Part shown: piece after piece, positions 1-8,751 of the stretch
Position numbering within the stretch: position 1 is the stretch's first letter
Layout: the number at the start of each line of letters is the position of its first letter
Origin: Mesorhizobium sp. ZC-5
GTDB lineage: Bacteria > Pseudomonadota > Alphaproteobacteria > Rhizobiales > Rhizobiaceae
Length of the DNA: 64,000 nucleotides
NCBI RefSeq assembly: GCF_025753855.1
Contig: NZ_JAOWPT010000003.1
Location: 558,001-622,000, forward strand
Direction of reading: 5' to 3'
Notes under the pieces: generated by a model
Databases searched by the model: none
The model's input: only the letters and a program-made list of their open reading frames with translations
What the model was told of the DNA's origin: nothing
Position numbers and translations under genes: made by a program

Positions 1-504
1 CAGCTCGGTCTCGGGATCGACCACCGCCAATCCGTCGGGTTTTGCCGCCTGCGAAGCGATTTTCGCCAGATGTTTGGTACGCGCCACGCCGACCGAAATC
101 GGCAATCCAAGCTCGGTCCGCACTCGGTGCCGGATTGCCATGGCGATCTCCGCAGGCGGTCCAAACAGCCGTGTGCATCCTGCGACATCTGCAAAAGCTT
201 CGTCGATCGAAATCCGTTCGACGAGTGGCGTGAAATCGTTGAGCACGGCGATGGCCGCGTCGCCCAGCCGCTGGTAGTCCTTGAAATTGCCGCCGACAAA
301 GATGAGTTGCGGACAAAGTTCGCGCGCCCGCCTTCCCGGCATGCCGCCACGCACCCCGAAAGCCTTGGCTTCATACGACGCGGCAAGCACCACGCCACCA
401 CCGACTGCGATCGGTTTGCCGCGCAGCGACGGATCGAGCAACTGCTCAACCGAGGCATAGAAGGCATCCAGGTCGGCATGGAGGATGGTGGCTGTCGTTT
501 CCAT
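1..504 (-). CDS. dinB: DNA polymerase IV (DinB), 5' part only
   Basis: Y-family translesion polymerase, which copies past damaged template bases. The visible 168 residues start METTATILHADLDAFYASVE, the DinB N-terminus with the first metal-binding Asp and steric-gate region. They continue through the finger and palm segments GVRGGMPGRRARELCPQL and RISIDEAF, where the acidic pair of the active site lies (SIDE), and then SVGVARTKHLAKIASQAAKP. The gene runs off the left edge, so the little-finger domain is not seen. The ATG at 504 fits the family start. A LexA box lies about 50 bases upstream, so damage induction is expected. ImuB-type relatives are less likely because the catalytic acidic residues are intact. 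Confidence 0.93.
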   Translation of the reverse strand, partial: METTATILHADLDAFYASVEQLLDPSLRGKPIAVGGGVVLAASYEAKAFGVRGGMPGRRARELCPQLIFVGGNFKDYQRLGDAAIAVLNDFTPLVERISIDEAFADVAGCTRLFGPPAEIAMAIRHRVRTELGLPISVGVARTKHLAKIASQAAKPDGLAVVDPETEL

Positions 505-555
505 CCGACCGTTTCGCCCTGCGATATCCTGAAAAATAGCCCTACGGGTCAGCAA

Positions 556-570
556 GAACAAAAATAGAAC
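556..570 (-). promoter_or_regulatory. LexA (SOS) box upstream of dinB
   Basis: Read on the minus strand the site is GTTC-TATTTTT-GTTC, exactly the alphaproteobacterial SOS consensus GTTC-N7-GTTC. It lies 52 bases before the dinB start codon in the position of a promoter operator. The match is seen directly; LexA control is inferred from the consensus. Confidence 0.85.
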
Positions 571-701
571 AAACGTGACGGATTGTCAAGACGGATGCAT
601 GACACCTCCCGCAGCGAGCAAAACTGATGAACCTTTTTGCGCGCGCCTGCGACTGATGGGCATGGAGCGGAGGAACCGCCCAGCGATCAAAGGAGTTCAT
701 C

Positions 702-1013
702 ATGTCGATCAAGCGCACATTTGTCTCGGGTCTCGTCGCGGCCGCGGTTGCTGCAAGCGCCGTTCTCGGATCGGTCGAGCAATCGGCCGCCGGAAAGCTC
801 TCCCACAACGAGAAGGCTGCTCTTTTGGGCATCACCGGCCTGATCATCGGCGCCGCCATCGCCGGCGGCGGAAGCCCGGTCCATCACGATTATTATGGTG
901 GGAACTCCTGGGAGCGCCATGTCCAGCGCTGCTATGCGCGTTATCGCAGCTATGACCACCGTACCGATACCTATGTCGGTTATGACGGCTACGAACACCG
1001 CTGTCGGCTCTAG
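702..1013 (+). CDS. BA14K-family secreted protein
   Basis: Protein of 103 residues. It has a signal peptide or signal anchor (MSIKRTFVSGLVAAAVAASA), a second hydrophobic stretch around residues 40-55 (ALLGITGLIIGAAIAGGG), and a C-terminal domain matching the BA14K family: WERHVQRCYARYRSYDHRTD, then a GYDGYEHRCRL tail with paired cysteines. BA14K proteins are small envelope proteins of Brucella and rhizobia with reported lectin-like or immunoreactive properties; their cellular role is unclear. A strong ribosome site (AAAGGAG) precedes the ATG. It stands alone, and a hairpin terminator follows. Confidence 0.85.
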   Translation: MSIKRTFVSGLVAAAVAASAVLGSVEQSAAGKLSHNEKAALLGITGLIIGAAIAGGGSPVHHDYYGGNSWERHVQRCYARYRSYDHRTDTYVGYDGYEHRCRL

Positions 1014-1041
1014 TGGACTGAAACGCAACGAAGAAAGGACG

Positions 1042-1066
1042 GAAGGAGCGGCGCTGCCGCTCCTTC
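1042..1066 (+). terminator. Stem-loop terminator after the BA14K gene
   Basis: Perfect 11-bp inverted repeat GAAGGAGCGGC / GCCGCTCCTTC with a three-base loop, followed by TGTTTG. It lies 29 bases after the BA14K stop and just beyond the end of the convergent iclR gene, so it may act in both directions. The T-run is short, so efficiency is uncertain. Confidence 0.7.
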
Positions 1067-1077
1067 TGTTTGCTGCG

Positions 1078-1905
1078 TCATCCCGCACGTGAAAATTTGC
1101 CACCGATCATCCGCGTCACCTCGGCTGCCGCGTCGCGCACCAGCGGTCCGATGTCGGCGACACGCTCCAGGGTGACGCGCACCGTCGGTCCGGAAATCGA
1201 AACTCCGGCAACCGGTTCGCCGAATTCGTTGAACACGGGAGCGGCGATGCAGCGCATACCGGGATGCCGTTCCTCGTCATCGATGGAAAAACCGCGCTCG
1301 CGTATCTGCAGCAGGTCGCGCGCCAGGGCAGGGGCGTCGGTGATGGTCTTCGGCGTGTAGGTCTCCAGCCCTTCCTTGCGCACGATCGCTGTCACACGCT
1401 CGCCCGGCAGATGCGCGAGGATGGCCTTGCCGATACCGGACGCATGGAAGGAACTGCGCGTGCCCGGACGGAAGAAGGCGCGGATTGCCTGATGAGTCTC
1501 GACCTGGCTGACGAACACCACGCAATCGTCTTCGGCGACGCCGAGATTGGCGGTCTCGCCGGTTTTTTCCATCAGGTCCTGCATGACGATGCGTGCGCGG
1601 TCGACCAGCTTGCGGCGGCGCAGGAAGGCGGAACCCATGCGGTATGTCTCGACGCCGATCGACCAGAGTTGGTCGGTACGATCGAACTCGACCATGCCAT
1701 GCCCTTCCATGGTCGTCAGCATGCGGTAGGCGGTGGAGGCGGCGAGCCCGGAGGCCGCCGCCACTTCGCTCAGAGAGAGACCGTCGCCATCGGCGATGAT
1801 GGCCAGGATGCGCAGCGCCCTGTCCAGAGACTGTACGGAGCTGTTTTCCGCCGGTCCGTGAAAGGAGCGCGGGCGTCCGCGCTGCCGCTTCTCGATGGTC
1901 TCCAT
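1078..1905 (-). CDS. IclR-family regulator of the glyoxylate operon
   Basis: 275 residues. After a basic leader (KRQRGRPRSF), an IclR winged-helix domain spans about residues 24-90 (SLDRALRILAIIADGDGLSL, then SEVAAASGLAASTAYRMLTT). The C-terminal effector domain includes FRPGTRSSFHASGIGKAILA and RGFSIDDEERHPGMRCIAAP, the usual ligand-pocket segments. It is divergent from gcl-hyi-glxR across 209 bases, the arrangement of AllR-type repressors, which sense glyoxylate or allantoate-derived signals. Control of gcl is inferred from position. The ligand is unknown. Confidence 0.88.
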   Translation of the reverse strand: METIEKRQRGRPRSFHGPAENSSVQSLDRALRILAIIADGDGLSLSEVAAASGLAASTAYRMLTTMEGHGMVEFDRTDQLWSIGVETYRMGSAFLRRRKLVDRARIVMQDLMEKTGETANLGVAEDDCVVFVSQVETHQAIRAFFRPGTRSSFHASGIGKAILAHLPGERVTAIVRKEGLETYTPKTITDAPALARDLLQIRERGFSIDDEERHPGMRCIAAPVFNEFGEPVAGVSISGPTVRVTLERVADIGPLVRDAAAEVTRMIGGKFSRAG

Positions 1906-1944
1906 GCTGAATCCTTCAACTGTGTCGCCCAGAATAATAAAAAA

Positions 1945-1964
1945 TATTTCCGCAATTTGAAATA
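1945..1964. promoter_or_regulatory. Inverted repeat in the iclR-gcl intergenic region, candidate operator
   Basis: TATTTC and GAAATA arms separated by eight bases lie in the AT-rich 209-bp region between the divergent iclR and gcl starts. IclR proteins usually bind short palindromes of the TGGAAA/TTTCCA kind, and related half sites (TTGAAAAA, TGGAAAAATTGAAAAA) recur up to about 2056. The palindrome is seen; its use is inferred. Confidence 0.4.
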
Positions 1965-2114
1965 CCCTCGAATTTGAAAAACTGAAAACATTTTAGAATC
2001 AATGGTTAGCGATTTTTGGATCATAATGAAAAAAAATTCTGGAAAAATTGAAAAATACGTCAGCCGGGTGCATTCTCAAGCCCAATCAGACTTCATCGTT
2101 GGAAGGACAAAGAG

Positions 2115-3896
2115 ATGGCCAGGATGCGTGCCGTTGATGCGGCGGTTCTTGTTCTCGAGAAGGAAGGGATCGATTGCGCGTTCGGTGTGCCTGGCGCGGC
2201 GATCAATCCGTTCTATTCGGCGCTGAAGGCGCGCGGCACCGTCCGCCATATCCTGGCGCGCCATGTCGAAGCCGCCTCGCATATGGCGGAGGGCTATACC
2301 CGTGCCAAGGCAGGCAATATCGGGCTTTGCATCGGCACATCGGGGCCGGCCGGCACCGACATGATCACCGGGCTTTATTCGGCCTCGGCCGATTCGATCC
2401 CGATCCTCTGCGTCACCGGCCAGGCGCCGCGCGCCCGGCTCACCAAGGAAGATTTCCAGGCGGTCGACATCTCCGCTATCGCCAAGCCGGTCACCAAATG
2501 GGCGGTCACCGTGATGGAACCCTATCAGGTGCCGATGGCATTCCAGCAGGCGTTTCACTTGATGCGCTCCGGCCGGCCTGGGCCGGTGCTCATCGACCTG
2601 CCGGTGGATGTGCAACTTGCCGAAATCGAGTTCGACATCGACACCTTTGCGCCGCTGCCGGCCTACAAACCCGCGATCACCCGGGCGCAGGCGGAAAAGG
2701 CGGTCCGCATGCTGAACGAGGCCGAGCGTCCGCTGATCGTTGCCGGCGGCGGCATCATCAATGCCGACGCGTCGGATCTGCTGATCGAATTCGCCGAGAT
2801 CACCGGCGTTCCCGTCGTCCCGACGTTGATGGGTTGGGGCACGATCCCCGACGATCACCGGCTGATGGCCGGTATGTGCGGGTTGCAGACCTCGCACCTC
2901 TACGGCAATGCGACGATGCTTGCCTCGGACTTCGTCTTCGGCATCGGCAACCGTTGGGCCAACCGCCATACTGGTACCGTCGAAAAATACATGGCCGGCA
3001 AGAAGTTCATTCATGTCGACATCGAGCCGACACAGATCGGCCGCGTCTTCGCACCGGATTTCGGCATCGTTTCGGATGCGGGGGCGGCGCTCAAGATGCT
3101 GCTCGACGTCGCCACCGAGTGGAAGACCGCAGGCAAGCTGCGCGACTGGTCGGGCTGGGCGAAGGAGTGCCAGGCGCGCAAGAAGACAATGAAGCGCAAG
3201 ACGCATTTCGACCAGGTGCCGCTGAAGCCGCAGCGCGTCTACGAGGAGATGAACAAGGCGTTCGGTCGCGACACCTGCTACGTCTCCACCATCGGCCTCA
3301 GCCAGATTGCCGGCGCGCAATTCCTGCACGTCTACAAGCCGCGCAACTGGATCAATTGCGGCCAGGCCGGCCCGCTTGGTTGGACCTTGCCGGCCGCCCT
3401 CGGTGTTCGCGCTGCTGATCCGAACCGCGATATCGTAGCACTTTCAGGCGATTACGACTTCCAGTTCATGATCGAGGAACTGGCCGCCGGTGCTCAGCAC
3501 AAGCTGCCCTACATCCACGTCGTGGTGAACAACGCCTATCTCGGGCTGATCCGCCAGGCGCAGCGCGGCTTTTCGATGGATTTCGAGGTCAGTCTCGCCT
3601 TCGAGAACATCAATACCGTTGGCCATGCCGAGGTCGGCTACGGCGTCGACCATGTCGCGGTTGCCGAAGCCATGGGCTGCAAGGCGGTGCGTGTCCGCCG
3701 GCCCGAAGAATTCGCCAAGGGTTTTGCCGAAGCGAAGCGGCTGATGAAGGAACACCAGGTTCCGGTCGTGCTTGAGTTCATCCTGGAACGGGTGACCAAC
3801 ATATCGATGGGCACCGAGATCGACGCCATCGTCGAGTTCGAGGAACTCGCCGAAAAGAATGAGGACGCACCGACGGCAATCGCGCTGCTCGACTGA
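2115..3896 (+). CDS. gcl: Glyoxylate carboligase (tartronate-semialdehyde synthase)
   Basis: ThDP/FAD enzyme joining two glyoxylates into tartronate semialdehyde and CO2. At 593 residues it has the usual length. The N-terminal pyrimidine-binding domain reads [16 protein letters not shown] with valine at residue 51, where most ThDP enzymes have the catalytic glutamate. That Val is the hallmark of Gcl and separates it from acetolactate synthase. The C-terminal PP domain has [14 protein letters not shown] with the downstream [14 protein letters not shown] of the Mg-ThDP motif. Ribosome site GGAAGGA lies seven bases before the ATG. First gene of gcl-hyi-glxR. Confidence 0.97.
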   Translation: MARMRAVDAAVLVLEKEGIDCAFGVPGAAINPFYSALKARGTVRHILARHVEAASHMAEGYTRAKAGNIGLCIGTSGPAGTDMITGLYSASADSIPILCVTGQAPRARLTKEDFQAVDISAIAKPVTKWAVTVMEPYQVPMAFQQAFHLMRSGRPGPVLIDLPVDVQLAEIEFDIDTFAPLPAYKPAITRAQAEKAVRMLNEAERPLIVAGGGIINADASDLLIEFAEITGVPVVPTLMGWGTIPDDHRLMAGMCGLQTSHLYGNATMLASDFVFGIGNRWANRHTGTVEKYMAGKKFIHVDIEPTQIGRVFAPDFGIVSDAGAALKMLLDVATEWKTAGKLRDWSGWAKECQARKKTMKRKTHFDQVPLKPQRVYEEMNKAFGRDTCYVSTIGLSQIAGAQFLHVYKPRNWINCGQAGPLGWTLPAALGVRAADPNRDIVALSGDYDFQFMIEELAAGAQHKLPYIHVVVNNAYLGLIRQAQRGFSMDFEVSLAFENINTVGHAEVGYGVDHVAVAEAMGCKAVRVRRPEEFAKGFAEAKRLMKEHQVPVVLEFILERVTNISMGTEIDAIVEFEELAEKNEDAPTAIALLD

Positions 3897-3982
3897 GTGA
3901 ACCGGCTGTATGTAGGTGTATACAAGACGGCGGAGGCAGGTTATCTGTCCTCTGGCCACCGCACGGAATGAAGGGAAGGGAA

Positions 3983-4783
3983 ATGCCGCGCTTTTCAGCT
4001 AATCTGTCGATGCTTTTCACCGAATACGACTTCCTTGATCGTTTCGATGCGGCTGCCCGCGCCGGGTTCAAGGCGGTCGAGTATGTCGGTCCGTATGACC
4101 ACGCGCCGGAGGTCGTTGCTGCCCGCTTGAAGAAGAATGGGCTTGCCCAGGCATTGTTCAACCTGCCGCCGGGCGACTGGGGCAAGGGCGAGCGCGGCAT
4201 CGCCGTGCTGCCGGACCGCGTCGATGAATTCAGGCGCGGCATCGACACTGCGATCGTCTACGCAAAGGCGCTGGGCTGCACCCAGGTGAACTGCCTGGCC
4301 GGCATCGCACCTCAAGGTATCGGTGCAGACGAACTTGAAGGCGTTTTTGTCGAGAATCTCCGTTATGCCGCTGCAAAGCTTGCAGAATCCGGCATCCGCC
4401 TGCTGATCGAGCCGATCAACACGCGCGATATTCCGGGGTTCTTCCTGACAAATTCGAAACAGGCGCTGGCAATCATCGACCGCGTCGGTTCGAACAATCT
4501 CTTTTTGCAATACGACATCTATCACATGCAGGTCATGGAGGGGGATCTCGCCCGTACCATCGAGGCAAATCTCGGCCGCATCGCTCATATCCAGCTCGCG
4601 GACAATCCCGGTCGTCATGAACCGGGGACGGGCGAGATCAACTATCCGTTTCTCTACGAGCATCTCGACAGTGTTGGCTACACCGGCTGGGTTGGCGCCG
4701 AATACAAGCCAAAGGCTGCGACCGAAGCCGGCCTGGGCTGGTTCCGCGAGGCCTCGAAAACCACGAAAAACGCAGCTGCCTGA
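3983..4783 (+). CDS. hyi: Hydroxypyruvate isomerase
   Basis: 266-residue TIM-barrel isomerase of the AP-endonuclease-2 fold, interconverting tartronate semialdehyde and hydroxypyruvate. Signature stretches match E. coli Hyi: PRFSANLSMLFTEYDF at the start, NLPPGDWGKGERGIA, LLIEPINTRDIPGFF with the metal-binding Glu, QYDIYHMQVMEGD, and ADNPGRHEPGTGEINY. The ATG at 3983 is chosen because it follows AAGGGAAGGG and matches the family N-terminus; an in-frame ATG at 3968 would add five residues. An 86-base gap separates it from gcl, and 18 bases separate it from glxR. Confidence 0.95.
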   Translation: MPRFSANLSMLFTEYDFLDRFDAAARAGFKAVEYVGPYDHAPEVVAARLKKNGLAQALFNLPPGDWGKGERGIAVLPDRVDEFRRGIDTAIVYAKALGCTQVNCLAGIAPQGIGADELEGVFVENLRYAAAKLAESGIRLLIEPINTRDIPGFFLTNSKQALAIIDRVGSNNLFLQYDIYHMQVMEGDLARTIEANLGRIAHIQLADNPGRHEPGTGEINYPFLYEHLDSVGYTGWVGAEYKPKAATEAGLGWFREASKTTKNAAA

Positions 4784-4801
4784 ATGGCTTGGGACAATAA
4801 A

Positions 4802-5749
4802 ATGGAAAAGATAGGCTTCATTGGACTGGGTATCATGGGCGCGCCGATGGCGGGGCATCTGCTGGATGCCGGCTACGAAGTGATTGCCAGCGATCATCGC
4901 AGCGCGCCGTCGAAAGACCTAATCGCCAAGGGCCTGAAAACCGTCAAAGGCAGTGACGCGGTGGCGCGGGCGGCCGACGTTATCATCACCATGGTGCCGG
5001 ACACGCCGCAGGTGGCGGAGGTGCTGTTTGGCGAAAAGGGCGTCGCTTCCGGCCTTTCAAAAGGCAAGCTGGTCATCGACATGAGCTCGATCTCGCCGAT
5101 TGAAACCAAGGAGTTTGCCAAGAGGATCAACGACTTGGGTTGCGATTATCTCGATGCGCCGGTATCCGGCGGCGAGGTTGGCGCAAAGGCTGCGTCCTTG
5201 ACCATCATGGTCGGCGGCGAGGAGAAAGCCTTCGAACGCGCCAGACCTGTGTTCGAAAAGATGGGTAAGAACATCACGCTGGTCGGCGGCAACGGCGTCG
5301 GGCAGACGACCAAGGTCGCCAACCAGATCGTTGTCGCCCTGACCATCGAAGCGGTTGCCGAGGCGCTGGTTTTTGCGTCGAAGGCCGGTGCCGATCCCGC
5401 GAAAGTCCGGCAGGCGCTGATGGGCGGGCTGGCTGCTTCGCGCATTCTTGAAGTGCATGGCGAGCGCATGGTCAAGCGCACCTTTGCTCCCGGCTTCCGC
5501 ATCGAACTGCACCAGAAGGATCTCAATCTCGCGCTGGAGGGGGCAAAAGCGCTTGGCGTCGCGCTACCGAACACCTCGACCACGCAGCAGCTTTTCAACT
5601 CCTGCGCGGCCAATGGCGGCGCCAAGGAGGATCACTCGGCGCTGGTGCGGGCGCTGGAGCGCATGGCGGGGCACGAGGTGGCCAAAGCCGCGGGTGCCGC
5701 GGGCGGCCTGAACTCAAGCGGAGGAACGAACCATCCGCCGGCGACGTAG
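4802..5749 (+). CDS. glxR: Tartronate-semialdehyde reductase (2-hydroxy-3-oxopropionate reductase)
   Basis: NAD(P)H reductase of the beta-hydroxyacid dehydrogenase family, turning tartronate semialdehyde into glycerate and completing the glyoxylate-to-glycerate branch begun by gcl. It has the Rossmann motif GFIGLGIMGAPMAGHL at the start, substrate-binding DAPVSGGEVGA near residue 120, and the catalytic lysine region GVGQTTKVANQIVV. Start 4802 (MEKIGFIGLG) fits the family; an ATG at 4784 overlapping the hyi stop is an alternative. The C-terminus runs about 20 residues past the family end and overlaps the convergent gene by 36 bases. No glycerate kinase is next to it. Confidence 0.94.
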   Translation: MEKIGFIGLGIMGAPMAGHLLDAGYEVIASDHRSAPSKDLIAKGLKTVKGSDAVARAADVIITMVPDTPQVAEVLFGEKGVASGLSKGKLVIDMSSISPIETKEFAKRINDLGCDYLDAPVSGGEVGAKAASLTIMVGGEEKAFERARPVFEKMGKNITLVGGNGVGQTTKVANQIVVALTIEAVAEALVFASKAGADPAKVRQALMGGLAASRILEVHGERMVKRTFAPGFRIELHQKDLNLALEGAKALGVALPNTSTTQQLFNSCAANGGAKEDHSALVRALERMAGHEVAKAAGAAGGLNSSGGTNHPPAT

Positions 5750-6040
5750 GCGTAGCACCGGCTGCAGGCCAACGATAGCGCCGAGAATCGTGATCACGAG
5801 CAGGGAGGCGATAATTGCATCTTCGCCCTGCCGGTTGTCGGCAATCCGCTCCACGGCCCGCCCCAGGTTCGGAAACAAGAGCCCCAGGCCGATGGCGACG
5901 ATCAGCGATGCGATTCCCGCGAAGCCGGAAGCTAGCGACTCCACCGCCGTCCATTTCGCGCCGTGATGGCGCGCGGTGCCAGTGATCAACCCCACGGCAA
6001 AAGCAGCCATAAGGGCGAGCAGGAGATATGCGTAATACAT
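5714..6040 (-). CDS. Small membrane protein of unknown function
   Basis: 108 residues with three predicted hydrophobic segments: MYYAYLLLALMAAFAVGLI at the N-terminus, a middle GFAGIASLIVAIGLGLLF segment, and IIASLLVITILGAIVGLQPV. A basic tail (RLRRRRM) ends it, probably cytoplasmic. No family recognised. It sits 22 bases downstream of rlmB on the same strand and may be co-transcribed with it. Its 3' end overlaps glxR tail to tail. The hydrophobic pattern is far from what the opposite strand would give by chance, which supports a real gene. Confidence 0.65.
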   Translation of the reverse strand: MYYAYLLLALMAAFAVGLITGTARHHGAKWTAVESLASGFAGIASLIVAIGLGLLFPNLGRAVERIADNRQGEDAIIASLLVITILGAIVGLQPVLRLRRRRMVRSSA

Positions 6041-6062
6041 CGCGCGGTTCCTCGACTGCCAC

Positions 6063-6920
6063 TCAAGGTTGCGAAAGATAACTCTTCGCCGCATAAAGCG
6101 CCACCGCCGCGGCATTGGAAACATTGAGCGAGCGGATCGCGCCCGGCATGTCGAGCCGGGCAAGCGCGGTGACGGTCTCGCGCGTTTTCTGGCGGAGGCC
6201 TTTTCCCTCGGCACCCAGCACGAGCGCGATTTTCTTGCCGGCGAAAGTTTTCTCCAGTTCCGCCTGCCCATCCGAATCGAGGCCGATCGTCTGGAAGCCG
6301 GCGTCGTGCAACTGGTTAAGCGCATCGGCGAGGTTCTTCACCTCGATCAAGTCGATGTGCTCCAGCGCGCCGGAGGCGGATTTCGCCAGCACGCCCGATT
6401 CATGGGGGCTGTGACGCTGCGTGGTGATCAGCGCGCCGGCGCCGAAGACAACCGCCGAACGCATGATGGCCCCGACGTTGTGCGGATCGGTGACCTGGTC
6501 GAGCACCAGCACCAGAGGGGTATCGCCAAGCGCGTCGAGCGCCTTGGGCTTCAGCGGCAGCGCCTCGACAAGTACACCCTGATGCACGGCATCGGTGCCG
6601 GTCAATTTGTCGATGTCGCGCGGTTCGACGATCTCGGCAGCGAAGGGCAGGGCGGCGATCTCGGTGATTTCCAGCCTTTCCAGTGCGTTGCGGGTGGCAA
6701 GCATCCGCTTGATCTTGCGGCGCGGATTGTCGAGCGCCGCGCGCACCGTATGGATGCCGTAGAGCCGCACCTGGCCGTCGGGTGGATTTTCGCCAGGCGG
6801 CAGCGGTTTCTTCGGACGGAACTGCGGGCCCGGGCCGCCAGCCTTCTGGTCGCGGTGCGCGCGCCGCAGCTTGGCGTAGTGGGTGTCTTTCGGGCTTCCG
6901 GATTTTTTGTCGTCGCTCAT
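6063..6920 (-). CDS. rlmB: 23S rRNA (guanosine-2251-2'-O)-methyltransferase, TrmH/SPOUT family
   Basis: 285 residues. An N-terminal substrate-binding domain (VRLYGIHTVRAALDNPRRKI) is followed by a SPOUT catalytic domain with the family motifs LDQVTDPHNVGAIMRSA, VLGAEGKGLRQKT and IRSLNVSNAAAVALY, the knotted SAM site. It methylates the 2'-OH of the ribosomal P-loop guanosine. The ATG at 6920 (MSDDKKSGSPKDT) is preferred to longer in-frame extensions because upstream sequence does not resemble the family; a charged leader like this is common in rhizobial TrmH proteins. Confidence 0.93.
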   Translation of the reverse strand: MSDDKKSGSPKDTHYAKLRRAHRDQKAGGPGPQFRPKKPLPPGENPPDGQVRLYGIHTVRAALDNPRRKIKRMLATRNALERLEITEIAALPFAAEIVEPRDIDKLTGTDAVHQGVLVEALPLKPKALDALGDTPLVLVLDQVTDPHNVGAIMRSAVVFGAGALITTQRHSPHESGVLAKSASGALEHIDLIEVKNLADALNQLHDAGFQTIGLDSDGQAELEKTFAGKKIALVLGAEGKGLRQKTRETVTALARLDMPGAIRSLNVSNAAAVALYAAKSYLSQP

Positions 6921-7011
6921 GGCAGCTTCTATAGCCGTGTGATCGCAGGTTGGATATGCCCGACCTGTCGATGGTGCTGTCGATATGGCGCGAAAATGGC
7001 GGGACTTGTGG

Positions 7012-7040
7012 TTGACACCACAGGACCTTGCCGCCATAAG
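7012..7040 (+). promoter_or_regulatory. Candidate sigma-70 promoter for tRNA-Tyr
   Basis: TTGACA, 17 bases, then CATAAG, about 80 bases before the tRNA. The -35 element is perfect and the -10 is a moderate match (TATAAT). The only plus-strand gene downstream is the tRNA. Inferred from consensus only. Confidence 0.4.
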
Positions 7041-7121
7041 GCGCTTCGCGGATTTAGGGCGGGCTTTCTGGCTTGGCCCGTTACGCGGGAATGCCTCGTT
7101 GCGTGGCTCCGTCGGCAGATT

Positions 7122-7206
7122 GGAGGGGTGCCCGAGTGGTTAAAGGGGACGGACTGTAAATCCGTTAGCTCAGCTTACGTTGGTTCGAATCCAACCCCCT
7201 CCACCA
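7122..7206 (+). tRNA. tRNA-Tyr (anticodon GTA), CCA encoded
   Basis: Class-II tRNA of 85 bases. The acceptor stem GGAGGGG pairs with CCCCTCC, followed by A73 and encoded CCA. D-arm GCCCGAGTGGTTAAAGG; anticodon loop CTGTAAATC with GTA; a long variable arm (TAGCTCAGCTTACG); T-loop GGTTCGAATCC. All parts are intact. Confidence 0.97.
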
Positions 7207-7342
7207 CTGCCGGACCGGAAGCCAGCGCATCGCCCGAAAAGCGTATCGCTATTCAGCGTTCGCGAATTAGACGCTGACGTCCGATCCGCGTGTCCTCACG
7301 GTCACTGTGCCGGGATGGAACGGCGCGAAGAATTCTCTGATC

Positions 7343-8659
7343 TCAGAAGAATGTCTTAAGTGCTTGTAACACTTGGTACTTTTCGTTGACCAGAAGAAGC
7401 ATCGACCATTTGTCGAAGGTCGTGCAGGGATGGCCGTTGCCAAAGCCGACCATGTCGCCCACCTGCAGGGGGCTATCCGACGGTATGTCCAGGTGACAAT
7501 GTTGGTCGCTTAGCGCCCGGACAACGTGGCCAGCCGGCATGTCCTGCGGGTTAGGCATCCCGCCGCCCGGCCGATACCAGCGCAACGGCACGGGCATGCC
7601 GGTGTCGATGCCGACATCGCGTTTCCCCATCGTCAGAATGGCGCGGCCGCTCTCCGGTCGTGATTGCACGTAAGCCCAGACCTCGAGCGCGGCTGCAAGA
7701 CCGCCGGGCGGGAGCTGGAGCGTGGTTTGGCTCACGATGCGTTTGAATGCCGAGGCGTAGCCGATCGAATCGTGGGTCAGGTAGCAGCCGGATCGCAAAA
7801 CGCGCAGAACCGGCCGCGAAAACGCCGCGCGGTCGAATCGCTCGCCGACGCGGTCGAAGAAACTCGAGCCTCCCGCGCTGATGACGATTTGATCCGCTGG
7901 CTGATCCGCCGTATCGAACAGGCCTTCCGCCAGAGCGATGCCGGCGGTGGCGGCGACGGCGTCGATCAATGCGTCGGCTTCCAGCGGGGTCGGGAGCAGA
8001 CCCTCGAAACATTCAAACCCGGCAAGCGCAAGTCCGGGGGTGGCGACGACTGCGCGCGCGATATCCAGGGCCTCCTCCGGCGAACGGACACCAGTGCGCC
8101 CACCGACGAAGCCGATCTCCACCAGCACCCGCAAGGGGTTGCCTTTCGGGGGCGGGGTGCGGCGCGCGCCATCCGCAAGCAGCGCAAGGCCTTCGGTGCT
8201 GTCGGCCAGGCAATAGAGCTCGATGCGGCTGTCCCCCTGCAAGGCCCTGAAACAGGCGTCGATGGCCATTGTGCCGACCGGCTGGTTGGCCAGCACGACA
8301 CGCGCGACGCCAAACCGCCGGCACACTTCCAACTGCTGGATCGTCGCGACGGTGATGGCCCAGGCGCCGTCCGCAATCTGCAGGTCAAACAGATGTGGCG
8401 ACATCGTCGTCTTGCCGTGCGGCGCGATCAGCAGGTTGTTGGCCTTGGTGAAGGCGCTCATCCAGGCGCTGTTGGCGGTGACGAGATCACTGCGGATGAT
8501 GGCGACCGGCATCGGCAGGTCGCCATTCAGCACGTTCCAGCCCTGATCGCCGACATCGCCGAGGCGCAGCGCCGGCACGTCGAAAGGCAGGCCCTTCGTC
8601 GAGCGATCGAGAATAAGGCCGTCGAGCAGGGCGAGGTTCAGGCGGGGAAGAAAGGTCAT
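7343..8659 (-). CDS. D-amino-acid deaminase, D-serine dehydratase-like (fold-III PLP, zinc)
   Basis: 438 residues. N-terminal alanine-racemase barrel with the PLP lysine in APHGKTTMSP (K83), matching eukaryotic-type D-serine dehydratase and D-threonine aldolase. The C-terminal domain has HCH at about 387-389 and an H-P-C motif at 410-412 like the zinc site of D-serine dehydratase. It probably deaminates D-Ser, D-Thr or similar to a keto acid and ammonia; the exact substrate cannot be read. Start ATG 8659 (MTFLPRLNLALL) was chosen; an in-frame GTG at 8701 would add 14 residues. It follows dppF by 92 bases in the minus-strand half of the D-peptide locus. Confidence 0.85.
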   Translation of the reverse strand: MTFLPRLNLALLDGLILDRSTKGLPFDVPALRLGDVGDQGWNVLNGDLPMPVAIIRSDLVTANSAWMSAFTKANNLLIAPHGKTTMSPHLFDLQIADGAWAITVATIQQLEVCRRFGVARVVLANQPVGTMAIDACFRALQGDSRIELYCLADSTEGLALLADGARRTPPPKGNPLRVLVEIGFVGGRTGVRSPEEALDIARAVVATPGLALAGFECFEGLLPTPLEADALIDAVAATAGIALAEGLFDTADQPADQIVISAGGSSFFDRVGERFDRAAFSRPVLRVLRSGCYLTHDSIGYASAFKRIVSQTTLQLPPGGLAAALEVWAYVQSRPESGRAILTMGKRDVGIDTGMPVPLRWYRPGGGMPNPQDMPAGHVVRALSDQHCHLDIPSDSPLQVGDMVGFGNGHPCTTFDKWSMLLLVNEKYQVLQALKTFF

Positions 8660-8751
8660 TGGGAACTCGGATGTCGGGATATGCGGGTCGCCGGCACGCA
8701 CTCAAAGAGCACCTGGCGACCTGCGGAGGGAGCAGGCGGATTTGAACTGGA

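Noticed and set aside
2076-3329. Long open frame (417 codons) antisense to gcl
   Set aside because: High-GC shadow of gcl: no family resemblance, residues biased to Arg/Asp/His/Gly, no ribosome site.
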